From contig NC_134534.1 in NCBI RefSeq assembly GCF_050624435.1, forward strand, positions 67,169,501 to 67,233,500: a DNA stretch of 64,000 nucleotides. The letters run 5' to 3'. Made by a program: the position numbers and the translations under genes. Below the pieces are notes generated by a model, which was not told the DNA's origin, did not search any database, and saw nothing but the letters and a program-made list of their open reading frames with translations. Origin of the DNA: Tenrec ecaudatus (lineage: Eukaryota > Chordata > Mammalia > Afrosoricida > Tenrecidae). This document shows, piece after piece, positions 34,236 through 44,805 of the stretch. Positions within the stretch are counted from its first letter, which is position 1, and each line of letters begins with the position of its first letter.

Positions 34236-35680
34236 GTCTGAGCAACTAAAAAAAAGAGTTACTGACTTTAAACTAATATGTGTTCTCTGTTCTTCAGTTT
34301 GATCTTGGGCAATGTTAAAGCTGTCTTGAGTTGTTTCTTGCTCTTAAATATATGAACACATTTCAGTAGCTACAATGATGTTGGTGAGAGACACATAGAC
34401 TCATTTCTCAATTGCTAAAACTTAAACAACAAAGACAAAGTCTCTTTTGGGTTTCCCACTTGAACACTACCGTATGAAACATTCAATTCCTAGATTGAGG
34501 AAACGAGAATGGTCAGTTAGGTGGTTATATCATATATTTAAAAGATAGTTAAATGGAAATATATTTCAAAATACTATGTTTATTTAGTCTTTGGAAATAT
34601 TCCCAAAGCCTATTCACTCTGTAGGTGATAGGTCTCTGAAGAGTCAGACTTTATCAACCGTGAAACTGCAGCCTAATGGAAACTTGCTAAGAAATAGTAT
34701 GATCATACCCGTACCCTGAGGGCTACCCACTGGACCCTCTCATCCTTGCTCAGACCACAATCCTATTCTTTTGGTAGTATTTCCTCTTTGCATTGTGGTG
34801 CAATTGACATTGATAGATAGCATGGAGAAACAGAATTTTTTTTTAAAAAAGGAAGGAAAGAAAAAGGGGGGGAGCGCATATACTGTTGGCTCAAAAATAA
34901 TGTCTTTGGCAAGTTTACAAGCTGCTGCCTCCACCCTCCCTCCAACCGGTTCCTTTTTTCTCTTGGCCCTGCAGCTGCTGGCAGCAGGCACACTGAGCTG
35001 TGATTTGGCTACATTTGGCTCATGTAAATTGTGATAAACAGTGAGCCCATAATATTTATTCTAAAGACGCATTCAGTGAAGGTAAGTGCTCCTGACTTGT
35101 GCATACACGCTAGTAAGTGGAAAACTGCAGATGTAAAGATCCACTCTTAATTTCATGCCGCACAATTAATTCGGCTGCTTGATGCTCCATTCTTCACAGG
35201 TGCAGGGGTGTTGGAAGCCTTTGAAGACGTGTGTAGCTAACAACCCGTATATAAGTCAGAAGAAGAAGTCTTTAATGGAAGACCCCCGGGGGATAAATGG
35301 ACAGCCTGTAAGTAAATAGAATGTCACACCCAAGGAAAGAGTTATTGCCCTGAAAATTGTAATTGCTGTTTTTGTTGTAACTCGAGGCTCCGGAAAGTCC
35401 TTAAAAGATCTGCCCCGATTCTTAATGATCTTGAAAGTTGTGGATTAAGTAGGAGTTCACAGTTTCATCAGCCTAACATAATTTGCATCTTTTCTTAAAG
35501 GTGCTGGTTAGGAAGAGTGGAGGAGTAATGGGGGAAAACTCTTAGCTTGAGGGTAGCAGTGTGCACAACAATGGTCAGCCTTACTTTTTCCTTTGCCTCA
35601 GAGCAAGTCCACTTGTCTCACAAAACTTGAAACATACAACTACACTTTGGATTGTTCTGCTATATTTATATATATTTGAG
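34236..35680. other. Unique sequence; candidate conserved non-coding stretch at 35,040-35,480
   Basis: No repeat or exon recognised. The 35,040-35,480 part is repeat-free and balanced in composition, with an intact 'cacaattaattcgg' homeodomain-type core. It looks like a constrained regulatory sequence, but this is only an impression without alignment. Open frames at 34,740-35,034 overlap on both strands and are not convincing. Confidence 0.3.
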
Positions 35681-36232
35681 GGGTGCCGTCCCAAACTGAT
35701 GCTCATTTGTGGGTTTTTAAATTTTTTATGGGAAGGGGATAGTGCATTTGGAGTTCTTTCCACCAAGTTTTCTATTTAGAGCTTCTGAAAAGATTGTGTA
35801 ACAGTGTGCAACAAGAAAGGCCTGATTCGTGGCAAACGGGGGACTGGTGTTGCCACCATGACAATGCTCCTGCTCACGAAGCCATCCCAGTGCATCAGTG
35901 GTTGGCAGTAAAACAGCACGCCTCCCTTGCCCCACTCACCTTAGTCAGCGACCTTGCCCTGTGTGACTTCTTTTTGTCTCCTCGAATGAAGAGGGTCATG
36001 AAAGGACAGCAATTTGATGACATAGAGGAGGTGAAGAAAAAAAATGAGGGAAATGCTGTCAGCCATCCAACCAGAGGAGCTTGAAAAATGGTTCCAAGAA
36101 TGGAATCATAGATTTGACAAAAGTATTAAGTGTATTGGGAAGTACTTTGAAGGTGATCATGTTATTTTGTAAAAAAAAAAAATTAAATACATAGCTTTGA
36201 AAAAAATTTCATTTTGTGGGGAGTACCCCCAT
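35681..36232 (+). mobile_element. mariner-type DNA transposon, internally deleted
   Basis: The left end GAGGGGTGCCGTCCCAAACT and the right end (reversed GGGGGTACTCCCCACAAAAT) form diverged terminal inverted repeats, next to TA-rich target sequence on both sides. Only the C-terminal part of a transposase lies between them, so most of the gene has been deleted. Confidence 0.75.
35770..36172 (+). pseudogene. mariner transposase C-terminal relic
   Basis: The frame reads LELLKRLCNSVQQERPDSW, then GDWCCHHDNAPAHEA, the second catalytic aspartate motif of mariner transposases. The third catalytic aspartate falls in CDFFLSP, 34 residues after the second, as in the DD34D mariner group. Family-like MKRVMKGQQFDDIEEVKKK follows, then a frameshift in the A run near 36,037-36,043. 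The C terminus continues in another frame (FQEWNHRFDKS ... KYFEGDH) to TAA at about 36,170. The N-terminal DNA-binding domain and first aspartate are gone. In life the enzyme cuts and pastes the element at TA sites; this copy is inactive. Confidence 0.85.
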
Positions 36233-36726
36233 GTATATGTATATATGTATTTGCTTTATGAATCTATACATGTGCAGGTGTGCCTATGTCTTTTACATCT
36301 TAATCTAGGTGGTTAGTGCAGTTTCTTTTCAATAGTAATCTAGTTGGTTGTTTCCAGTTTGATGAAATCTTGAGTGGGCATTAAAGTAAGGGGGCCCTTG
36401 GGTCTCGGTTCTATTTTGCTTGTTTATTTTTTTTTGTTGCTTTTTTTGCTTGTTTATTTTGTGGACAAAAAAGAAAGGGTTCTTCCACTGTTCTCAGGGT
36501 CCTATCAGGACCACTAAAAGTGTTCTTTGGCTCATGAGTGGATATTCCTTAAAAAAAGAGAGATTTTAAAAAAAAGAAATGCTTCTTTCTTCTTCCTCTC
36601 CTCCTCCTCCTCTTTCTTCTTGTTCTTATAGCAAATATGTGTCTAACATTCGCAGTGATATCTCAGTTATCGAATGCCTCCAAGCTCCTTTGTTTCATCA
36701 TTAAGATGAAAATCTGACTTGGAAAA
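36233..36726. other. Low-complexity and unique sequence
   Basis: Contains T-rich repeats ('gcttgtttatttt' twice near 36,418 and 36,448) and a CTT/CTC pyrimidine tract at about 36,585-36,620. No gene seen. Confidence 0.45.
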
Positions 36727-37200
36727 ACCTGTTTGGGTCCAGCGTGGGTCACGCGTGGCATCTCGCAGCGGACAAAAAGGGGTGATGTTGCAGTCTAAGC
36801 GACCGCTCAGACAGCATGTCGTGCTTCCGTCGGTGCATTAAAACATTCGTCACTGTGTTCTCTGTTCAAGCTTTATTTGCGTAAAATATCATCACCACGG
36901 CTCCCGACAAAGTTAGTGAGACCAGCAGTCAAGCTTAGAGGTCAACTGTGAGAGTCACGATAGGGTTAAAGAGAAATCATGGCAAAAGCTGAATCCGGTC
37001 CCTGCTTCTCTGACTTGGTGACTGGATACAACATGGCTAAGTCGACGACATTAGGAACTTTTTTATTTAGGGGAGGCGGGAATGTGATTAAAGCAGCTAA
37101 TGTGGTGAAAGATTTGAAATCAAAGAACTCAAACCAGAGGTTGAAAAGTTACTGTTCATTTGGAGAATTAGAAACAAGTCGATGATGATGGCGTGTCTGA
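36727..37200 (+). mobile_element. Possible Tigger/pogo-type DNA transposon relic
   Basis: The open frame at 36979-37185 contains DLVTGYNMAKSTTLGTFL followed by a lysine-rich stretch. This resembles the helix-turn-helix of Tigger/CENP-B-like transposases, where a 'YNM.KSTI..IL' core is typical. The preceding 250 bp is unlike neighbouring repeats and unusually CpG-containing. No terminal inverted repeats were found, so this is a tentative call; a unique exon-like sequence is the alternative. Confidence 0.4.
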
Positions 37201-37299
37201 GACAGTGATAGTCGAGAAGGCTAGAAGCCGCTGGAGTGATTTAAGTCCTGGAAGCAGGCATTTACACGTGCAATTTTAGTTTTCCATTATTTCTTATGG

Positions 37300-37680
37300 G
37301 AAAATGTGTTCAGCTCTCAACCTCTCTGGTGTTAGTTAGACAACTGAGGTACCCTGTATCTCAACAGTCGTATGCAGAGTTCAGTAACATTGATGGTATT
37401 CATCATGTTGTTCAACCATCACCTTTCATCCTAACAGAACTTTCCACCACCTTGCTCAGACTCTCAGTGCCTCCTAAGCATCGAGCCATAAACTTGACTT
37501 TCTATACATTTGCCTATTCTATATGTTTAATTGGGACCACACAATAGTAGTCCTTTGTGACTGACTTATTTCATTCAGCATAATGTTTACAAGCTTCATT
37601 TGGGTCGCAGCATGCATCCAAACGTCATTTCTCTTTATAGCCAGAGGTAACTTTATGTGGACTTCTAATTTGAATTATTT
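37300..37680 (-). mobile_element. Old L1 3' fragment, antisense
   Basis: Contains the reversed L1 3' region landmarks 'ttgttcaaccatcacc', 'tttctatacatttgcctatt', 'cttatttcattcagcataat' and 'ttcatttgggtcgcagcatg' in the usual order. No coding remnant. Confidence 0.65.
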
Positions 37681-38134
37681 GGCACTTGAATAATTCTATT
37701 AATTTTGCTTTCTTTTAGAAAAGCGTGTGTCACCCATTCCAAGTTGTTCCCCCAAAAATGTCCATGCAGCATAAGTCCCTCTGTCTTGGGCTCTGTCATC
37801 AGATGGGATGCGCTTAGACCCATGGTTTCAGAGCTCAGCTTTGCTCACAATAGGATTATTACAACCCCGATGTATGATCGTTAGTAATTCTATTGTGGTT
37901 CCTGTAAATGTATGTTTTACAAGACCTATTGGTGTTATGCAATAAGCAATAACTGCTAAGGGATGGGGATTTTAATAACAGATGGTCAAGTGCTATCAAG
38001 GTAGTTTTGCCGTCAGACTACATGCATTTACCGCCTGCAGTTGATGGATGACCTGAGTCATCTTGTAGATAATTCCCATAAAGCACTTTGAGATTCTGCC
38101 TGTGGCAGTTATCACCCTCCCAACACAGGAAAAG

Positions 38135-38215
38135 AATCCCTGGTGGGGTAGTGGTTATGCTTTGGGCTTGCTAACCTCAAGGGCAACGGTTTGAAACAAG
38201 GAGAAGCACCCTTGA
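38135..38215 (+). mobile_element. AfroSINE head fragment
   Basis: ATCCCTGGTGGGGTAGTGGT, then 'gggcttgctaacctcaaggg' and 'acggtttgaaac'. Only the tRNA-derived head remains. Confidence 0.75.
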
Positions 38216-38494
38216 CTCACCTCATTTGTTTTTTTAACATGCTATTCTGGATGCATGATATTTGGACTGCATATAAGATAAATGAAAAATGAACACTCAA
38301 ACAACTTTCGGATGTCAGTTGATGTGCTAGAGAAACAAACAAATTTAACAATAGTTACAAACAAATGCCATTTGCAATATTTCTTTGGCCATGTCATATT
38401 TTGTAAATTCTATTGAAAAACATAAGAAATTCATTATGATTTGAGACTAAAATAAAAATAGGTAAAGTGAGGGAACAATAAGTATTTTTAAAGA

Positions 38495-38600
38495 ATGTTG
38501 GTGGCGCAGTGGGTTACAATTTGGGCTGCTAACCATCAAGGTCAGTAGTTTGAACCCCGGCCACTTTCTAGGAGGAAGATAAGGCTTTGTATTTTCATTA
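38495..38600 (+). mobile_element. AfroSINE head fragment
   Basis: GTTGGTGGCGCAGTGGGTTA, then 'gggctgctaaccatcaaggt' and 'gtagtttgaaccccgg'. It is truncated where an antisense copy begins at 38608. Confidence 0.8.
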
Positions 38601-38607
38601 AGCATTC

Positions 38608-38782
38608 CCAAAATAACCAAACTCAACTGCCATCACACCGAAGCTGAGCCACAGCGACCCATAGGCTAGCATCCGACTGCCCCTGTGGATTTCCAAGACT
38701 AACTCTTTCCTAGGTGGATGTCTCCCAAGGAGCCTTGGGTGGTTAGCAACCCACCGTGTAAGCGCCATGCAGCCAGGGCCCC
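38608..38782 (-). mobile_element. AfroSINE, antisense, abutting a sense copy
   Basis: 'cacagcgacccataggctag', 'ctgtggatttccaagactaa', 'gggtggttagcaacccacc', 'gcagccagggcccc'. With the fragment at 38495 it forms an inverted pair only a few bases apart. Confidence 0.75.
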
Positions 38783-39008
38783 TAGTGTTTGTTAAAGGAG
38801 GTTGGAAATCACTGGGGGTAGGGGGAGGTTCAAATAGTTCAGTTCCACTGCTAGTAACCTTGGAGGTTTGCAGACACCAGAGGTGCATCAAAAGAAAGGC
38901 CTGTCTTACAATTAGCCATTAAAATCCATGAAGCACAGTTCTCATGTGACTCACATGGGACACCATGATTTGGGGGTCACTTTTTTTGGTGGGGGGGATG
39001 CGAGGAAA

Positions 39009-39298
39009 CAGATCTGAACCTTCCTAAGGCCGCGGCCCTTTAATACAGCTCATCACGTTATGGTGACCCCCAACCATAACATTATTTTCGTTGCTACTTC
39101 ATACCGTGATGAACCATCATGTAAATATGTGATATGCAGGATGTATTTTCATTGTTACAAATTGAACATAATTAAAGCATAGTGATTCATCACAAAACAG
39201 TTTGTAATTATATATTGTGAGAAACATTTTTGTGCTTTCCAATCATCTTAGGCGATCCCTGTGAAAGGATCATTCGACCCCCCAGAGGGGTCGCGAAC
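39009..39298 (+). mobile_element. SPIN-type hAT transposon (non-autonomous)
   Basis: Starts CAGATCTGAACCTTCCTAAG, close to the SPIN terminus, then 'gccctttaatacagctcatc', 'gtgacccccaaccataaca', 'attttcgttgctacttcat', 'gatatgcaggatgtatt', 'ttgaacataattaaagcat', 'ttaggcgatccctgtgaaa' and 'cccccagaggggtcgcga', matching the short non-autonomous SPIN consensus in order. About 290 bp. The right terminal repeat is cut off after 'gtcgcga', so no target-site duplication can be checked. SPIN elements entered several tetrapod lineages by horizontal transfer, tenrecs included. Confidence 0.9.
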
Positions 39299-39664
39299 AT
39301 AAAAGCATGGGAAGGGTCTTTCTGGAGAGGTGCAAAACATTTCCAACTGAACTCTCTCTTGCTCATCATGTCCAGCTTCCCTTGTTTTTCCTTCTGACCA
39401 ATCTTGAGCATATTCAGACTGACCACCGGCATATATTGTACCACCTGTCACAGACTCCGGAGGCCTGACCGTGCAGGGGTTCCCTGTGGAGCCATGATCC
39501 CTGATGTTTGAAGTTAGAAACTACAGAGCTACTCCTGTAAAGAGTTCCAGTCTCAGAACCCCCGGAGCAGTTTCACCCTGCCCTCCTGAGTCTTTCTGAG
39601 TCACAATTGGCTCCATGATGAATGGCAGTGAGTCTGATTTTTGGTTTGGTAACAACATCCTGTT

Positions 39665-40060
39665 GTTGAATTACCTTTTAAAAAAACTATTTTGGGTACA
39701 ATTTACATAATTGGAAAGGACAAATCCTAACTATACAATTCTAACAATTAGGTACCCACAGATACCTCCCACCCAGTCACCATTAGAGTGGTTCCATCTC
39801 CTCAGAAAGCTCCTTAGTGCCCTTTCTCAGTCAATTCCTCCTGCCTGAGAGGCAATAACCCTGCTTCCATGGTCAAGGTGAGATTTCTCTTCCTGTCCCA
39901 CAAGTTCAGTCCTCTAAGTTCAGTTATCACATTCTGTTGTGTCCCGCTTCTTTCATTTAGCACTAGGTGAATGAGATTCATCAATGTTGTATATATCAGT
40001 AGTTTATTGTTTTTTAATTGTGGAGTAAATGAATTTTGTATATATTCATTTTTAATATGA
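39665..40060 (-). mobile_element. Old L1M-type 3' end, antisense
   Basis: Landmarks of the reversed L1M 3' end: 'gggtacaatttacataattg', 'acaattctaacaattaggt', 'cacccagtcaccattagag', 'cccgcttctttcatttagca' and 'gagattcatcaatgttgtat'. No target-site duplication was identified. Confidence 0.7.
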
Positions 40061-41189
40061 ACTCTATTCTTCTCACTTACCTGAGGATTTCAATTTTCTT
40101 AGCTGTAACACAGAGATAAAATCCATATTACCTAATGACCTTTCAGCTTTCTTCTAACTTTTACTTTCTTTCATTTATTTGCCCTTTGTGTACATTTGCC
40201 AGTAGCTCATTCTGGGCTGTGTCTCTTCTATTAGGACTTAAAACCTGTGAAATCCCCTTACATCTCTAAGTATCTTCTTGATAAGAGTAGGGCTTTGCAT
40301 TGTTGGTTGTTCTCAGGGAGGCTCTGTGAAAGGTTTTATATTGTTGTAAATTTTTTTGTTTTTGGTTTTTTAGGAGAGTCCATTCCAGAGTAGTCCCAAG
40401 GATATGTAGGTTAGAGATGTCTCAAAGATCCAGCTCTTCGATTCTGCTCTATTTTGGCCCGCTTCTCTTGAGTCTACTCCCGTCAGGTCCCTGGGGTCTG
40501 CAGCTCATTGCCATGGCCCATTGAGGCTCACCCACTCCGAAGGCAATGTCTCATATGGTCTCACATGCCCTTCAGTCCCAAGTCCGAAGGTTAGCAAGAT
40601 GTGAGCCAAATACAGGGTCCAGAGATAAACATAAAAAAAATGTCCCAAGTCAAAGCAAGTCTTCTTGCATCTTCCAAAGGTCAGGAAGGAAGTAGAGGAG
40701 GTGTGGCTTGATGGAGGTGTGTGTGTGTGTATGTTTAATCTTTTAGCTCATCATACACCCTCCCACAAAAGAAACAACAACTACAACACACCCCAAGGAT
40801 GGTGTCAGAAGTCACACCTCTAGGAAAGTGTCGTAAAGATGCCTCTAAGGAAATGATGGAAGTGACTTGGTCCCCAACCTCTACTAAGACAGAGTTGAAA
40901 GATTCCCCCAGGGACACAAAAGGTGTGACTTGGTTCATACCATCTATTTAAGTCAGGTCTTAATGCTTCCCTAATTCTGTCCTTTAGGATAGTAGAGAAT
41001 GCCCACCACTATGGGATTGAAGTCACAGGTCAAGAGTTCAGAATTATAATACATTACATAAGGAATTATGGCCAGAAGGGCCATATGAATTGACTATAAC
41101 TTACATAATAGGAGTTGACAAATCACTTTTAAGTCACAGGATGGTCTGAATGTGTTACTCCATCCTCTGCCAAGCCTAAATGCGGTGGT
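40061..41189. other. Unclassified sequence, possibly an old repeat
   Basis: A moderately GC-rich stretch from 40,370 to 41,000 has the look of an ancient LTR or other repeat (C/T-rich left part, short GT tract at 40,719-40,732), but no family motif is certain. A minus-strand 67-codon frame at 40735-40938 is unremarkable. Confidence 0.3.
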
Positions 41190-41335
41190 TTAAGCTCACC
41201 CAGTGGGGTCTAGATGGAGAGGACTAGTTGTCTTTTTATGGAAAATTAGCCATCGGCATCTCTATGGAACACAAATCTCTGACACACACGGGTGCCCTCA
41301 TGTTGGAATTGGCTCAGTGACACCTGGTTATGTCT
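41190..41335 (+). mobile_element. AfroSINE, diverged and internally deleted
   Basis: 'atgcggtggtttaagctcac', 'tctctatggaacacaaatct', 'cacgggtgccctcatgttgg' and 'aattggctcagtgacacct' follow the family order with the middle shortened. Confidence 0.6.
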
Positions 41336-42494
41336 GCTTATCAGTAAGGTGTGTGGAACTTCCATTAGCTTGGTAAATAAGGGTTATTTTTCATATCTGG
41401 ATGGTTCTTCCTCCAGTCCATAAATAGAGACATTTACTACAGGGGTGCCCCTGGTGGTCTTTCCGCCACAGAGCAGCAAGTGGACCTAGGGGGTATCTGG
41501 GAGATGGCTGGGGAACATCTCTGGGGTTTCGGTGTGCAGCCTGGCAGTGTTTCCGGAAAGCCTTCAGAGGAGGCTGTGCTCATACTTAACGATGGTCGTC
41601 CTGTGCCCCCTGAGACTGGAAGTTAAAGCACTCTACGTGCCTTTTGATATTTGGGTGAGGGAAAAATGATCGATTATTTGAATGTTAAAAGTGCATATTC
41701 CTGTAATGTAGCTGTTTGCCTCTAGCTAGACTTTGGGAAGGTGTGTATTATGTGACAAAGGACCATGGACAGTGGTGAAGGAACTTCTGATGCTGATTCC
41801 AAGTGAACACAGCATTGGGCCAAAATGTTAAATTAGAAATCCCAGCTTTCTTATGCCAGGATGTTCTGCTTGAGTGTTTTCCAGAACTAGGGACTGGAAG
41901 TAACTCATGTGATTTTTAAAGTTTTCATGAAGAGAGGCGTAAGAATGTGCGGCTTTACATGATTTCTGCCGTAACACTGACTTCTCCTCCACCTGCCTTT
42001 CGATGGAGCACAGCCCCACTCCTCAGCGGTGCTGCAACAATAGCAGCGGAACCATTGTATTTCTGTGGCCATCTTGCTCCAAAGAAAACACCTCGGACGC
42101 ATGAACATCAAAGAGCCAAGCAGGAGGTCTATCTTTCCCGGTCTCCAGTTTGTAATGATGACATCCTATCAAGATAACGGCAGCATCATTTAGGTTTTTG
42201 ACAATAACAGTAAACGAGACAAGCATGGTGTGATTCCAGTTATATGAAATATGTGGACTAGGCAGACATACAGAGACCTCCGTTTACTAACGCTTCCAAG
42301 GGCTGCAGGGACAGGGACAAGGGGCATCATTGCTGATGGTGATTGAGCTTTTGGCAGAGCTAACTGGGTAGGGCTGCACCTTCTGATTAATATAATTGGT
42401 GTGACTGAATTGCACATGTAAGAACTGTCAAATGGACAAAGGAGAAAATGGAATTAAAAAAAATAAATCCCTGTATATCCTTTTGAAAGAGAGC
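41336..42494. other. Unique-looking sequence, no gene seen
   Basis: A slightly GC-richer patch at 41,940-42,140 is open on both strands for 60-76 codons. It is not recognised and has no splice or poly(A) context. Confidence 0.4.
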
Positions 42495-42690
42495 CCTACT
42501 CTGGCGTGGTGGTGGCTTCCACATTGGGCTGCTATCCACAAGGTTAACAGTTCAAAATCACAGGTGCTCAAAGGGTAAATGAGGAGGCTTTCTACTCCTG
42601 TTCAAAGTGATAGTCTTGGAAACTCACAGAAGCAGATCTACTCTGTCCTCCAGCCTCGACATGAGTTGGAATTGACTGATGGCAGGGAGT
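42495..42690 (+). mobile_element. AfroSINE
   Basis: 'ctggcgtggtggtggcttcc', 'attgggctgctatccacaag', 'cttggaaactcacagaagca', 'agatctactctgtcctccag' and 'atgagttggaattgactgat'. Diverged but nearly full length. Confidence 0.8.
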
Positions 42691-44544
42691 GAGTAAATCC
42701 TTTTTGAAACCACGAGACTGTAGTTATTAGAGTCCTACCATAACTGAACAAACATGACAATGTCACACCAGTCAGTCACATTCTCCTGTGAACAATTAGG
42801 GATATAGTCCATATTCACCCAAAGCAAAGAGGAAGAGACAAAGAGAGACCGACAAGCTCGCGGCACAGAAAGAGAAGAGAGTGCAAATAATGCCTGGGTG
42901 ACAAAGTGAGCAAATGACAACCCACAGTCACAGTTGCTCAAAGCTTGATCCACGGGAGCCGGCTTTGCTGGGAAATTGTTGCCTAAAACAGGAAGAAAGA
43001 CATTTAAATCCACCTACCACACCACAACTAAATTTGCGTCTGATTTTGGCTGTCTAGTGACCTGGGAGATAGCGTGTAGGAATTCATGGGGGACATAGTT
43101 CTGTGTATCCTAAGATTGGCATTGAGCTTTTAGTGCGTGTACGTTGTGGGGTAAACTTACCCACGTTGGTCTTCAGTGGTAGAGTAGCAATGCTGACATG
43201 CCATCCTGTATTTCCAGCCACAACATTGTGGGTAAAAGATCTTTAAAAGCAGGAAAGTGCAATATAACTCTAAGGTATTTTTTGAAGATCTTTCTAGAAA
43301 AATTTTATCATGGGTAAAAAAAAGTCTTCAACCTCCTACAAATCTACAGTAACAACAAAACAACCATCATACCTTTGTCAGGTATTATAATATTAACACT
43401 GTATATGGTTGGTCAGGAGGTTGCCAGCTATGGGAGGAATTAGATATCTCAAGATTGGGAAAGGAGCACTTTATTACAATGAGTGGAGAGTGACTTATTT
43501 GTATTATAAATATTTCCATTATTATGCTCTGGCTACTTTCGAATAGTTACATATCTTTTTCAAACACCGTCACAGCTACTTTATTTGCCTACTACCCACC
43601 TCCACCTCCTCTCGGTACCTTGAGCACCTTGAATTGATTTGCTTGCAAGCAGTGGACATCACCATGAGTTGGTGAAGCAAGCAAACAAAAAGAGAACGAG
43701 GGAATGCAAGCATGGGTCTTTCTATTGTTCTTTGCCTGTCTTCCTCAGACCCTCACTTTGTTTACAGACCCAGCTTCTCTGTTCCCCGTACACTGCGTGG
43801 GCTACCCGCATCATTTACACATTGCTAGGCCATGTGTCATGCCACAAGAAAGACTGAATATCCAGTTTGGGACCAATGAAGCAGGGAGCCGTAGTAGAAA
43901 CTTGCAGTCCCCAGAGAAGGGACTGCATCAACCACCACTGAGGTGCCTACTCTGGGCCTTCCAGCAGTCCACAGGGGTGTCATCCACCAGAAACCACAGC
44001 TGGAGTACTAGCACCTCATTTGACAGGCGAGCACAGTACACACGGATGGTCCATCACTTACATGCCGACTTTTGATGGACATTTCAAATAGTGAATATTT
44101 CGCTTGGTTTGCTTTCTAATAACTCAGTAGCCTCCCTGTTGAATCCCTCATATGCTAGTTCTTCTCTTCGCTCTTTCTCTGGCTGACAGCAGTTCCGCTT
44201 TGTTTCCATTTCAGCACTCAACGGTAAGGGCCAGCGCTGAGGCTAGCATGGTGCTGGGGGCGCAGGTAATATCTCGGAAGTGGGACTGCGGTTTGGTGTA
44301 AGGATGAGCTAGCTCCCCGACTTAGAACACCTGATTTGGAATAACAGCTTATTTACTCTGGGGTCTTAACTGAATTATTTCGATTTCTGAGACTCACTTG
44401 TTAAAAAGAAATAGGATCACAAGATGAATATTGCTGGGTCATCATGATAAAGAAACGAGATAATATATGTCAGCGGACTTAGAAAATTATAAAATAATAT
44501 ACACAGCCAGCACTTCCGGGTCCAGGGATACAGCTTTTGGAAAG
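42691..44544. other. Unique-looking sequence, no gene seen
   Basis: The plus-strand open frame at 43704-44075 (123 codons) overlaps another at 43639-43857. Neither is recognised, and the region lacks a CpG cluster or convincing splice sites. Confidence 0.4.
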
Positions 44545-44720
44545 GGTGTAACATTTGAGTCAGACAAACAGTCTTTTCTCTGTCCTTGTGCAAGCTTCCT
44601 TGCCTTTCTGAGCCTTCGTATACGTCCACATTTGAAAAGTGGGGACGCTAATTCCCGCCTTGGATGACGGTATGGATTAGAGAAAACATGAAGGATAGCT
44701 AGTAAATAAGAGCACCGATT
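44545..44720 (+). mobile_element. MIR SINE relic
   Basis: 'gcaagcttccttgcctttctgagccttc' (quoted in parts: GCAAGCTTCCTTGCC, TTTCTGAGCCTTCG), then 'tttgaaaagtggggacgcta' and 'tggattagagaaaac' follow the MIR consensus through its core. Confidence 0.6.
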
Positions 44721-44805
44721 CTGAAACTGGATTCCTTTGGGCCAGGGTCTAACTGTTCTATGTACAAAAGCATCCTGTGTGTGGACAATACCAACGGGCG
44801 ATATT

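Noticed and set aside
41890-42170. Possible processed pseudogene on the minus strand
   Set aside because: The translation is not recognised, and there is no A tail, poly(A) signal or target-site duplication.
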